The notes under the pieces were generated by a model. The model made no database searches and was not told the DNA's origin. It worked only from the letters and a program-made list of their open reading frames with translations. From an uncultured Christensenella sp. (lineage in GTDB: Bacteria; Bacillota; Clostridia; Christensenellales; Borkfalkiaceae), in NCBI GenBank assembly GCA_910583855.1, contig CAJTYL010000009.1:7065-71064 (forward strand): a stretch of 64,000 bases of DNA, in the 5' to 3' direction. The translations under genes were made by a program, and so were the position numbers. Position 1 is the first letter of the stretch; each line of letters starts with the position of its first letter. Of this stretch, positions 16,302 through 24,800 are shown piece after piece.

Positions 16302-17227
16302 AACCCTATTTCCCTGTATTCGTTTAATAGTTTCAATAGCGCCATTCTTACGGCTACGCCGTTTGTGACCTGTTCCAAAATGACGCTTTTTTCGCCGTCG
16401 ATAACTTGCGGGGTAAGTTCCACGCCCCTGTTCACGGGACCAGGATGAAGAACCAAAACGTCATTTTTTGCATATTTTAAAAGCCCGTCGTTTACGCCGT
16501 AGAAGCGGGAATATTCGGAAAGCGACGGGAACAGTCCGCCGTTCTGACGTTCAAGCTGAATTCTCAAACCCATAACGGCGTCAGCGCCCTCTATAGCTTC
16601 TTCACGGCTTACGCAAATGCGGGCGCCGAGCTTGTCTATATCTTTTGGTATCATCGTTGCAGGTGCGTATATACAGACCTCCGCGCCAAGCTTTCTGAGC
16701 CCGAAAAGGTTGCTCATTGCAACTCGGCTGTGCTTTATATCGCCTAAAATTGCAACCTTCAGCCCTTCGATTTTACCGAATTTCTCCCGCAGCGTGTATA
16801 TATCCAACAGGGCTTGCGTGGGGTGTCCGTGCATTCCGTCGCCGCCGTTTAAGACGCTTGCCCCGACGTTTTCGGCAAGAAGTTTTGGCGCGCCAGCCAT
16901 TTGGTGGCGGATTACGATAAAATCGACCTTCATCGCTTCAAGGTTTTTGCCCGTGTCTATCAGCGTTTCGCCCTTCTGCACAGAACTGGTTGCAACCGAC
17001 AGATTTACCACGGTTACCCCCAAATATTTGGCGGCAAGCTCGAAAGAGGAACGGGTTCTCGTGCTGTTTTCGTAAAAAAGCGTGACGAGAGCCTTGCCTT
17101 TAAGCAAATCAGACTGCTTGTTATCGGACAAAATCAACTTTTTCATTTCGGCTGCGGTATCTAAAATTTCATAAATTTCTTCAACCGACAAGTCTTTTAA
17201 GCCCAAAAGGTCCTTATTTTTTAACAT
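16298..17227 (-). CDS. pyrB: Aspartate carbamoyltransferase catalytic subunit
   Basis: Joins carbamoyl phosphate and aspartate, the committed step. The 309 aa protein has the carbamoyl phosphate motif YENSTRTRSSFE (residues 51-62), the HPTQALLDIYT segment and the HPGPVNRGVEL aspartate-side motif. No pyrI regulatory subunit is encoded nearby, as in most Firmicutes. First gene of the operon, with a leader of about 165 nt that ends in a terminator 30 bp before the start codon. Confidence 0.95.
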   Translation of the reverse strand: MLKNKDLLGLKDLSVEEIYEILDTAAEMKKLILSDNKQSDLLKGKALVTLFYENSTRTRSSFELAAKYLGVTVVNLSVATSSVQKGETLIDTGKNLEAMKVDFIVIRHQMAGAPKLLAENVGASVLNGGDGMHGHPTQALLDIYTLREKFGKIEGLKVAILGDIKHSRVAMSNLFGLRKLGAEVCIYAPATMIPKDIDKLGARICVSREEAIEGADAVMGLRIQLERQNGGLFPSLSEYSRFYGVNDGLLKYAKNDVLVLHPGPVNRGVELTPQVIDGEKSVILEQVTNGVAVRMALLKLLNEYREIGL

Positions 17228-17256
17228 ATTTTATCCCTTTGCGGTTTTTTTGGCAG

Positions 17257-17304
17257 AAAAAAAGCGGCAAAGACGCTATTTCAAAAAAATAGCCTCCAAA
17301 CCGC
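17257..17304 (-). terminator. Leader terminator (attenuator) of pyr operon
   Basis: On the minus strand an imperfect hairpin (inner stem CTATTT/AAATAG, outer stem GCGG/CCGC) at 17264-17304 is followed by seven T. It lies 30 bp upstream of pyrB and downstream of a consensus promoter, so it is positioned to attenuate the operon. Confidence 0.8.
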
Positions 17305-17365
17305 CGAGCTTTAATATCGTCTTTTCCAAGGGAGAAAGTCCCACCCTTTTTGAAATAAAAATCAT
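17276..17365 (-). CDS. Possible pyr leader peptide (29 aa)
   Basis: A 29-codon ATG ORF starts about 25 nt after the promoter's -10 box and ends with a TAG inside the loop-proximal arm of the leader terminator. It begins MIFISKRVG and ends GGLEAIFLK. The last codons (GCT ATT TTT TTG AAA TAG) form part of the hairpin. A ribosome on them would block the terminator, as in E. coli pyrBI attenuation. The ribosome site is weak (AAAGG, 12 nt before ATG). I saw no convincing PyrR-binding loop. Coding status is inferred from position only. Confidence 0.4.
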   Translation of the reverse strand: MIFISKRVGLSPLEKTILKLGGLEAIFLK

Positions 17366-17393
17366 TTTTGATTTCTGCCTTTGCTTTCAATTA

Positions 17394-17422
17394 ATTATAA
17401 CACGGTTACCTTTTAAAAGTAA
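17394..17422 (-). promoter_or_regulatory. Promoter of pyr operon
   Basis: On the minus strand TTACTT (17417-17422), 17 nt, TATAAT (17394-17399). The -35 box is weak. Confidence 0.65.
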
Positions 17423-17428
17423 AGCGTT

Positions 17429-18127
17429 TTAAAGTATTCTCTGGAGCGTAAAATTAACCTTATCGCAGGAAGTCAGAACGTACTCTATTCCGTTTTTCAC
17501 AGTACGGAAAGGAAAAAAAGTTTCGCCGTGGATATGACCGAACACCACTTTTTCAGTCTCGAACTCTTCGAAAAGCGATGTAAATTCGGTTGAGGGCACA
17601 GTCTTTGAAAATGGCGGATAATGTATCATTACTATCAGCCTGTCGCCCTCCTCCCGCACTTTTTCAACCTCTTTAAAGCAGAGCTTGAAGCGCTCGGCTT
17701 CGCGCTTGTAAAGTTTTTCGTCGGTGTCCGAATAGTCGTTGCTTCCGGGACACGTCCACCCGCGGGAGCCGCAGATTATAACGTTTTCAAACTTGACGCA
17801 ATCATTTTGCAGGAAATAAAAATTGCCGTCGGGCGCGGCGCGGCGAAGCCTTGTTATGCCGTTCCACCAGAAGTCGTGATTGCCGCGGACAAAGACTTTT
17901 CTGCCCTTCAATTCCTTTAAAGCTTCCAGGTCGAAAAGCCCTTCTTCAAGAGTCGTACCCCAACTAACGTCGCCCGCAATAAGGACGATATCGTCGTCGG
18001 ATAAAACCTTCTTCCGCCAGTCGGATTTGATTTTTTCAAAGTGATTTTCCCAGCCCTTTCCGAACACGTCCATAGGTTTATCCGAAAGGCCCGAAAGATG
18101 CAGATCGCTTATTGAGAATACGTTCAT
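17429..18127 (-). CDS. Calcineurin-like metallophosphoesterase
   Basis: Cytoplasmic metal-dependent phosphoesterase of about 232 aa, substrate unknown. The binuclear metal motifs are complete and in order: SISDLHLSG (DxH), IAGDVSWG (GDxx), VRGNHDFWW (GNHD), then MIHYPPF and FGHIHGE (GHxH). The start is placed at 18127 because the preceding 18 codons carry a consensus promoter whose -10 box ends 6 nt before this ATG. No ribosome site is present, so the mRNA is probably leaderless. It lies upstream of, and reads toward, the pyr operon promoter. Confidence 0.85.
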   Translation of the reverse strand: MNVFSISDLHLSGLSDKPMDVFGKGWENHFEKIKSDWRKKVLSDDDIVLIAGDVSWGTTLEEGLFDLEALKELKGRKVFVRGNHDFWWNGITRLRRAAPDGNFYFLQNDCVKFENVIICGSRGWTCPGSNDYSDTDEKLYKREAERFKLCFKEVEKVREEGDRLIVMIHYPPFSKTVPSTEFTSLFEEFETEKVVFGHIHGETFFPFRTVKNGIEYVLTSCDKVNFTLQRIL

Positions 18128-18133
18128 AATTTT

Positions 18134-18162
18134 ATTATAGCATTTCTTTCGAAGAAATTCAA
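18134..18162 (-). promoter_or_regulatory. Promoter placed for a leaderless mRNA
   Basis: On the minus strand TTGAAT (18157-18162), 17 nt, TATAAT (18134-18139), then only six bases to the ATG of the phosphoesterase gene. Confidence 0.78.
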
Positions 18163-18253
18163 GCGGTTTGAATTGTTGCAAAAAAAAGCTATCTTATGGC
18201 AAAAAACACCAATTATGCGTGACATAGTACTACGAAAACCGCTAAAAACATAA

Positions 18254-18280
18254 CTTCCCCCTCAAAAACAGAGGGGGAAG
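18254..18280 (-). terminator. Hairpin after the Cys-rich protein gene
   Basis: Perfect arms CTTCCCCCT and AGGGGGAAG. On the minus strand only short T stretches follow, so termination efficiency is uncertain. Confidence 0.55.
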
Positions 18281-18302
18281 GAAGGAGAAATTAGTGATTT
18301 AA

Positions 18303-18956
18303 TTATTTGGAGCAGGATTTGCCCTGAGGATACAAAGGCAATTCAAAGAACCCTGCGCATACCTCTTGCGAGTAGTCCTGTGCAGGCGGAATTGCGCAGT
18401 AGCCGTAGCTGGGAACAAGAATTTCCACATCGATTGCGACCTTTAAAATTACGGTAAGGCAAGCGTTAACGCTGAACGTGTTGGTATCGGGATTGAACCT
18501 CCCTTCGGCGCAGACGGCGGAAACCTCGCTGGTAACTTTATATGGCATAATCGAAGGCGCGGGAACGAACAAGAGTACGTCCTCTGTCACGCTTATAGTT
18601 GACTGCGCGACGCCCTCCATCCCGTTTGCGTCGGTGTAGAGAACTTCCACCGGAATACTTACCGTTGCCTGCACCCTTGCGCAGCCGGGCTTATCGTGAA
18701 GCCTTTCGACGTTGAGGTTCGTTATATTGCCCGTAGAAGACGTTGACCTTGCGCTTATAAAAGTCAAGGGATATGTAGGTTCTGCGGGAACGTTGTCGGT
18801 AAGCGTGAGCGAATAGTTTTCAATCTGAATCTGCTTTATGCAGGCGTCAAAAATCTTTTGTGCCTGTATGCACACTTTCTCACACATTCCGTTAAGAGGA
18901 TTGCCGCTTATAGTACCGGGGCATTTATCCGATTGAAAGTTTGAAAAAAATGACAT
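18303..18956 (-). CDS. Cys-containing protein, probable spore-associated
   Basis: 217 aa with no signal peptide and about a dozen Cys. The N-terminus has a conserved-looking block, NPLNGMCEKVCIQAQK then IFDACIKQ. A beta-rich middle (VQATVSIPVEVLYTDANG, VTEDVLLFVP) repeats later as VILKVAIDVEILVPSYGYCAIPP. I recall similar proteins in endospore-forming Clostridia without a firm function. The repeated beta pattern could suggest a coat or SPOCS-like assembly role, which is inference. It has a strong ribosome site CGGAGG. A CATATAATA element upstream resembles a SigK -10 box, but no matching -35 was found. Confidence 0.55.
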   Translation of the reverse strand: MSFFSNFQSDKCPGTISGNPLNGMCEKVCIQAQKIFDACIKQIQIENYSLTLTDNVPAEPTYPLTFISARSTSSTGNITNLNVERLHDKPGCARVQATVSIPVEVLYTDANGMEGVAQSTISVTEDVLLFVPAPSIMPYKVTSEVSAVCAEGRFNPDTNTFSVNACLTVILKVAIDVEILVPSYGYCAIPPAQDYSQEVCAGFFELPLYPQGKSCSK

Positions 18957-19001
18957 TTTAACCTCCGTTTTATTGTCGTTAATTTATTATATGCTCACGC
19001 G

Positions 19002-19292
19002 CTATTTTTTGCACGGCACAAACAGCTTGCACGAGGGATACACAGGTCTTGAAAAGTTTATTCTTTTAAGCTCCTCAACGGAAATACCGCATTTCGAGGA
19101 AATCGATTGATAGCTTTCCATGGGACGGCAGATATAAAGTTCTAACTCTTCCCCCGTTTCCGCTATTGCTCCGCAAAAGAAATTTTTTATAGGGGTACGC
19201 AGCACGGATTCCACCTCCGCCTTGGTCTGCCCGCGTTTGACCCTGAAATATTTGCTTCTGTCCGTAACGAGCGTAAACATTTGGTATATCAT
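19002..19292 (-). CDS. Small LysM-domain protein
   Basis: About 96 aa. The C-terminal 45 residues form a LysM domain (ICRPMESYQSISSKCGISVEELKRIN to LFVPCKK), a peptidoglycan-binding module common in spore coat and cortex proteins. The preceding 40 residues (YFRVKRGQTKAEVESVLRTPIKNFF) look like a second, degenerate LysM. No signal peptide is seen, which fits a spore protein made in the mother cell. The start is uncertain (19292 or 19280), and upstream codons would overlap the divergent flippase gene. Confidence 0.7.
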   Translation of the reverse strand: MIYQMFTLVTDRSKYFRVKRGQTKAEVESVLRTPIKNFFCGAIAETGEELELYICRPMESYQSISSKCGISVEELKRINFSRPVYPSCKLFVPCKK

Positions 19293-19350
19293 ACGCAAAT
19301 TAAAGATAAATTGTTCATAATCTCTGCAAGAAATTTGTAGAATAATGTTG

Positions 19351-20868
19351 ATGAAGAACAATATTTACCGTTCCGCCGCACAAGTTACGGCGTTTTCCAC
19401 AGTAGAAAAAGGACTGAGTTTCGTTTACAGAATAATTTTGACGCGGATAATCGGCGCGGAAGGTATAGGCATTTATCAAATTTGTCTTACAGTATTTTCG
19501 GTATTTTTAACAGTCGCGTCAAGCGGCGTTCCCGTAACGGTTTCGCGTCTTATGGCAAAATCCAACGCCAAAAACGATATTTCGGGCAAGCACGCGGCGG
19601 TTACGGCGGGCGTGATCTGCACTTTGGCAATAACCATACCCATTGCGCTTATTCTGTTTTTCGGCAGAAACGCTTTCGGATTTTTGTTTTCGGATGAGCG
19701 ATGCGTTCAGATTTTCATAATTTTGTTGCCGGGACTCGTATTGACGTCGATCTATGCGGTAATACGCGGGTCGTTTTGGGGAAATAAGCAATTTTTGCCC
19801 TATTCGGTAATTGAACTGGTTGAAGACGCAATTATGGTTTTTGCGGGAATAGCCCTTATATGGGGCGTTGCCGACCCCGTTATCGGCGCGAGAAACGCCA
19901 TTTACGCAGTACTTATTTCCTACTGCTTTTCCTTTGCTGCGTCGCTTTTCTGGTATTTTAAGAAGGGCGGGAAATTCGTTAATCCCAAAAAGCAACTTAA
20001 ACCACTGCTTGCTTCCGCAACACCCATAACTGCTATGCGGACCGCCACTTCGCTTTTAAACTCTGCGGTATCAGTGCTTATGCCCGCGCTTTTGATAAGG
20101 GCGTGCGGATACAGCAGCTCGGAGGCAATGAGCATTTACGGCGTTGCTATGGGTATGGCGGTGCCCCTTCTGTTTGCGCCGAGCGCGCTTATAGGGTCTA
20201 TCGCCGTGGTGGTTGCGCCCGAGCTTTCCGAAAATTATTACAGAAAGAGAGAAAAAGCCGTGCGCTACGACGTTGAAAAGACCGTTAAAGCCGCAATTTT
20301 TATTGCAACGGTTTTGATACCCGTGCTTTTCGTTCTCGGCAACGCGCTGAGCGTACTGCTTTTCGACAACGAGTTCTGCGGGGAATTGGTGAGAAACTGT
20401 TCGTTCGTCGTTCTACCGCTCTGCATATCGCTGATTACCAACACTATTTTAAACAGTATGAACTGCGAAAAGCGCACACTTTTACACTTCTGCATAGGCG
20501 CGGTCGCCATGATTATCTGCGTATTGTTCCTGACGCGTTACATAGGAGTTTACGCGTACGGATTGGGGCTTGCGTTAAGCCAGCTTATTTGCGCGGCTTT
20601 GAACCTGAATCTTCTGAGAAAGAAATGCGACGGAATAGCGTATTTAAAGTACACCCTGCACAGCGTGCTGATAATAGTTGCATCTTGCCTTTTCGGATGG
20701 CTTTTAAACGGAATTGTTTCACATTATCTTGCGCCCGTTTGGCAGTTGGTTATATGCGCTCCATTGCTTTTAGGGTTTACCGTAGGCGCGCAGTACTGCC
20801 TTGAAATGGTTTCTTCCCGCCCCTTTAAAAAGCTGTTTGCAAGAAACAAAAAGAAAAAGGCGCAATAA
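19351..20868 (+). CDS. SpoVB/MurJ-like lipid flippase
   Basis: MOP-superfamily membrane protein of about 505 aa with 13-14 hydrophobic helices. The N-terminus (AAQVTAFSTVEKGLSFVYRIILTRIIGAEGIGIYQ) matches the stage V sporulation protein B / oligosaccharide flippase group, which moves lipid-linked wall precursors across the membrane. The C-terminus is strongly basic. Two ATGs (19345, 19351) are possible. A TAGAAT element ends 7 nt before the second one and no ribosome site is present, again suggesting a very short leader. It could be spoVB or one of several paralogues, so I give no symbol. Confidence 0.85.
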   Translation: MKNNIYRSAAQVTAFSTVEKGLSFVYRIILTRIIGAEGIGIYQICLTVFSVFLTVASSGVPVTVSRLMAKSNAKNDISGKHAAVTAGVICTLAITIPIALILFFGRNAFGFLFSDERCVQIFIILLPGLVLTSIYAVIRGSFWGNKQFLPYSVIELVEDAIMVFAGIALIWGVADPVIGARNAIYAVLISYCFSFAASLFWYFKKGGKFVNPKKQLKPLLASATPITAMRTATSLLNSAVSVLMPALLIRACGYSSSEAMSIYGVAMGMAVPLLFAPSALIGSIAVVVAPELSENYYRKREKAVRYDVEKTVKAAIFIATVLIPVLFVLGNALSVLLFDNEFCGELVRNCSFVVLPLCISLITNTILNSMNCEKRTLLHFCIGAVAMIICVLFLTRYIGVYAYGLGLALSQLICAALNLNLLRKKCDGIAYLKYTLHSVLIIVASCLFGWLLNGIVSHYLAPVWQLVICAPLLLGFTVGAQYCLEMVSSRPFKKLFARNKKKKAQ

Positions 20869-20886
20869 GACGAAAAAAATTTACGC

Positions 20887-20924
20887 CCTCCTCAATCCGT
20901 TTGCCGATTGAGGAGGTTTTTTTT
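20887..20924 (+). terminator. Terminator after flippase gene
   Basis: Perfect arms CCTCCTCAATC and GATTGAGGAGG with eight T. Confidence 0.92.
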
Positions 20925-20939
20925 GCGCGTTGACGAAGA

Positions 20940-21308
20940 TTATTTTGCTTTCAGCTTGACGGAAAACAGACCTTTAATAGCTAAAGCTATTAAAAATGCT
21001 CCGAAAAGCTTTCTTAAAATTACCGCGGGAAGTAGCGCGGCTATAAGCCCGCCCGCAACGGAAGTCAACACGGCGGGAATAATCACGCTCCACACGCCGT
21101 CGGTTTTCAACAGTCCGCGCTCCTTGTGGGCTTTTAACGAGAACGCCGCCATAGGCAGAAAAGCAATAAGGTTGGTCGCCTGCGCTATATGCTGTTCGAC
21201 GCCGAGAATTACCGTAAGCGCGGGAATTAAAATCGTGCCGCCGCCCATTCCCATACCGCCAAGCATACCCGACAAAAAACCTGTGATAAGATACAGAATA
21301 AAACTCAT
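20940..21308 (-). CDS. TauE/SafE family half-transporter (second gene)
   Basis: 122 aa with about four helices, equivalent to one half of a TauE/SafE (DUF81) sulfite or sulfonate exporter. The family glycine motif GFLSGMLGGMGMGGGTILIP is at the N-terminus, then HIAQATNLIAFLP. Normal members are about 250 aa with two such repeats on one chain. Here the halves are separate genes overlapping by 4 bp, so they likely assemble as a heterodimer. Confidence 0.82.
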   Translation of the reverse strand: MSFILYLITGFLSGMLGGMGMGGGTILIPALTVILGVEQHIAQATNLIAFLPMAAFSLKAHKERGLLKTDGVWSVIIPAVLTSVAGGLIAALLPAVILRKLFGAFLIALAIKGLFSVKLKAK

Positions 21309-21667
21309 AAGAGCATTCTTACCCCCGCAACGAGCATAACGGCGACAAACACGGCGTTAACGATAAATTCCGGCAATTTATTTAAAAGAAAAGCGCCTAA
21401 AAGGCCGCCCGCAACCGAGCCGATGGCGGCGGGAATTACCACGTCGGCAGCAAAGTAGCCGTTTACGATATAGGTTATAGCGCTTGCCGCGCACACTGGC
21501 GCAATGACGAGAATCGCCGTTGCATGGGCGTGTTTTTCTTCGTAACCGAGCATATTTTTCAAAAGCGGCACGACGACCATTCCCCCGCCGCCGCCGAAAA
21601 GTCCGTTCACCGCACCCGTCGTAAGCCCCGTAAATATTCCTTTTAACGATTTTTTTCCGATTTTCAT
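21305..21667 (-). CDS. TauE/SafE family half-transporter (first gene)
   Basis: About 120 aa with four helices. The motif GAVNGLFGGGGGMVVVP and the KHAHATAILVIAP segment mark it as the other TauE/SafE half. The start is placed at 21667, with GGAG 6 nt upstream; an earlier in-frame start would add 24 residues without a site. Its stop overlaps the next start (4 bp), so the two halves are translationally coupled. The substrate is unknown. Confidence 0.82.
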   Translation of the reverse strand: MKIGKKSLKGIFTGLTTGAVNGLFGGGGGMVVVPLLKNMLGYEEKHAHATAILVIAPVCAASAITYIVNGYFAADVVIPAAIGSVAGGLLGAFLLNKLPEFIVNAVFVAVMLVAGVRMLL

Positions 21668-21850
21668 TACTTGCTCCGCTACGATATATTTGTAAACAGT
21701 TTCTGCAAATTTACCAAAATAATGAATTTTTTCTTGCAATTTGCGTGATAAATGCTTGCTTATAATCTCTGATTATATTAAAATGTAAAGGTACGATAAT
21801 TTGAGAAGTTATAGGTTTTTGGAAATTTTAAAGAAAACCTCAGGAGTTTT

Positions 21851-24800
21851 ATGGCTAAAAATTACTCAAACAAGAACAGAAAAAGAAAAGCTTTGATTGC
21901 CATGCTGTGCGCGCTGTCGGTAACCTGTACGGGACTTGCGGCAGCCTGCGCGCCCACCGATAAGGAGGACGAGCCTTCTACCGCGATAACGGCGAAAGAG
22001 GACAATCAAGTTTTAAAGAACGGGAACTTCGAGCATTACGACGTTCCTGACAAGGCGATTCACCTGATAAAGAACGTTAATAACTGGACGCTCGGCGGCG
22101 ACACCTCCGTTAAGTCTGGCATAATCAACGTCGCGGACGGTTGGGATAAGTTAACCGACGAAGGCTTAAAGGAAACGCTTGACTATAACAACGACCTTTC
22201 TTCCGACAATGAGGACTACGTCAACTACAACTCTATGCGTTCGCGCGATATTCCTTACAAGGACGTTTACTCCGCTATGCTTGACGACGATAAGGTCGGG
22301 GATAGCTGGATAAACAAGCACGACGGCGGATACGAGGGCTATTTCGGCATTCAAGGCAACGAAACCGACGGTTATACCTGGAACGGAAAAGAAGCTTCAA
22401 AGATTGACGGGGAGTTCTATATTAAGGACGGCGACGGCAACTTTACCAAGCTTATAAGAAAGGAGCTTACCGCAAACCCCAAAACACACTGGGGCGAATT
22501 CGAAGCCAACGACGACGGGACTTATTCCTTCGGCGGCAAGGCGGCGTACAAGGACGGCGACGGTAGATATTACTTTAACGAGGATCTTGAAACCGACCCA
22601 GTTGGTAACGTATTAATGTTGCATAACGCGGGCACGGATACTTTAAACAACGGGCTTCACCAGTATTATACCTCCTCTACCGTTACTCTTGAAGCGCACA
22701 CTGCCGCGGAAATTTCGCTTTGGGTTAAGACTTCGGAGCTGAGATTCAACAAGGGTTATCAAGCTACCGCCGACGAAGAGGATAAGGGCGCGTACATCGA
22801 GGTAATTCAATCGGTTGCGGGCAACTCAATCGATTCCTTCAGCATTAAAGCCATAAACACAGAAAATATTATTGCAAGCGCAAACGGCAAAGAAACCACC
22901 GCACAAAACGGTTGGGTGCAATACACCGTGTATATCAACGCTTGCGACTTTGCCAATACCACCGTCCAACTCAGATTGGGCTTAGGCGGCGCGGAAAACA
23001 ACGAAAAGGTTACGGGTTACGCTTTCTTCGACGACGTGCAGGTAAAAAAATACCGCGAACTCGAAGGAACTGATACCGAATGCACCTATAAAGACCACAA
23101 AGCCGAAATAACGACTAACGGCACGAGCTGCACTCTCACATCGGAAGAGGATGACAGGATATTCTATACGGACGTCACAACTAAGGGAAACAAAGACTTG
23201 CACACCCATGACTTCCGCTATCTTATCGACCTTGCTTCGGATAAGGGTATCGGCAATAATTATTCGCCCGTAGTATTCGGCATGAGCAACGTTGAAGTCG
23301 GTTTGACAGTAGAAGAAGATTCAAAGGGCGTTAAGTACGCCGCGGCCGAGGATTTCAGCGTCAACGGCGTTGGCAAAAAAACGCAGAGCGGATTAAAATT
23401 ACCCAAGGACTTAAAGGACAAACCCCGCCCGACAAGCGACGACGTTATAACGGTATTTGATAAAAACCACACCTTTAACGGCAAATACGCAAAACTGTTG
23501 AATAACCTTACGGGAGAAAACGGCGCGCCCGACGGCGACGGCAATACTTTCGTAACGTTCTCAGCGTGGGGCGCACCTTACACTGCGACTATTTCCGATA
23601 CGGCGTTCACAGTCCCCAAGGCAAGCGCGGACGGTAAAAACGGTTACCTCCTCGTTTCGTTCTGGGTCAAGACGAGCGATATGGACGGAGGAACCGCTGC
23701 GACCGTGAAGATTTACGAATACGAGGACGCAGCTAAAAAGACGGTCAACGAGGACAGCGTTCAGACGCTTACCATAGATACGACCGACAAGACCACCGAC
23801 TTCGAGAAAGATAAGGACATCTATAACGGCTGGGTACAGTGCTTTGCGTTCGTGAAGAACGACGTTAAGGACGATACGAATACCGACAGAACGTTCTATA
23901 TAGATTTTTCGTTCGGAACGACGGAGATAACGACCGCCACTTCCTTTGAAAGCGGCTATGCTGCTATTGCGAATTTGCAGACGCTGGTTATAAACGAGGA
24001 TATTTATAACCTTGCTTCCGCAGGCGACGACACCGCGGTGTTCTCCTTTGCAAAGGACGCGGCGAAGGACGAAGGCTCCAAATTCGACGAAGCAACCGGA
24101 ACGGACGATATAAACAACGGAATTGCGCTTCCCAATAACTATAAGGGCTCGAACGGCGCAAACGTTTTAGGTAGCGCAACCGACAAAACGGTGAATGCGG
24201 GCCTTATAAACAAGGACGTGTTCGGCGACTCGTCCTCCGCTATGAGCCAAACCGAAAAGGAGAGAATTTTATCGAGCTTTACCGACGGCACTTTAAACTG
24301 GGAAAACGCTTTCGGCGAAAACTGCTATCAGCCCCTTATCATAATCAATAGTTTAAGGCAATACGCGGCTAAAGCGAACGCCAATAAGGACACGTTCAAT
24401 AACGGCAAATATTACACCAAGAAAGCGGACGGTACTTTTGAACAAGTTAAGGAAAATGCGACGTTCGACGAAAACGAAACTTATTATACTTTAACCGACG
24501 TTGCCAACTACGGCTTTATAGGTAGCGACAAGACGGTTTCTTCAAACGGCAGAGAAGTGATAAGCGTACGCGTGAAGGTTACGGGCGACGCGGAAGCGTT
24601 CATCTACCTTGTTGACAGCGACGACACGGAAAACGTTTTAAGCTTTACAACCCCTGCCTATACTTTCCGATACGACGAAGAGGGCAATGTGCTTGACTGC
24701 GAACTTGACGAGGACTGGACCGCCGCTGAACACCGCGGTCACATCGTCTACACCTTGCGCGAGGACGGGCTGTACGAGGATAAGGACGGGAAGCTTTACG

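Noticed and set aside
17305..17365. PyrR-binding loop in the pyr leader
   Set aside because: The hairpin GGGACTTTCTCCC is present but the conserved PyrR loop sequence was not found, so I describe only the terminator and small ORF.
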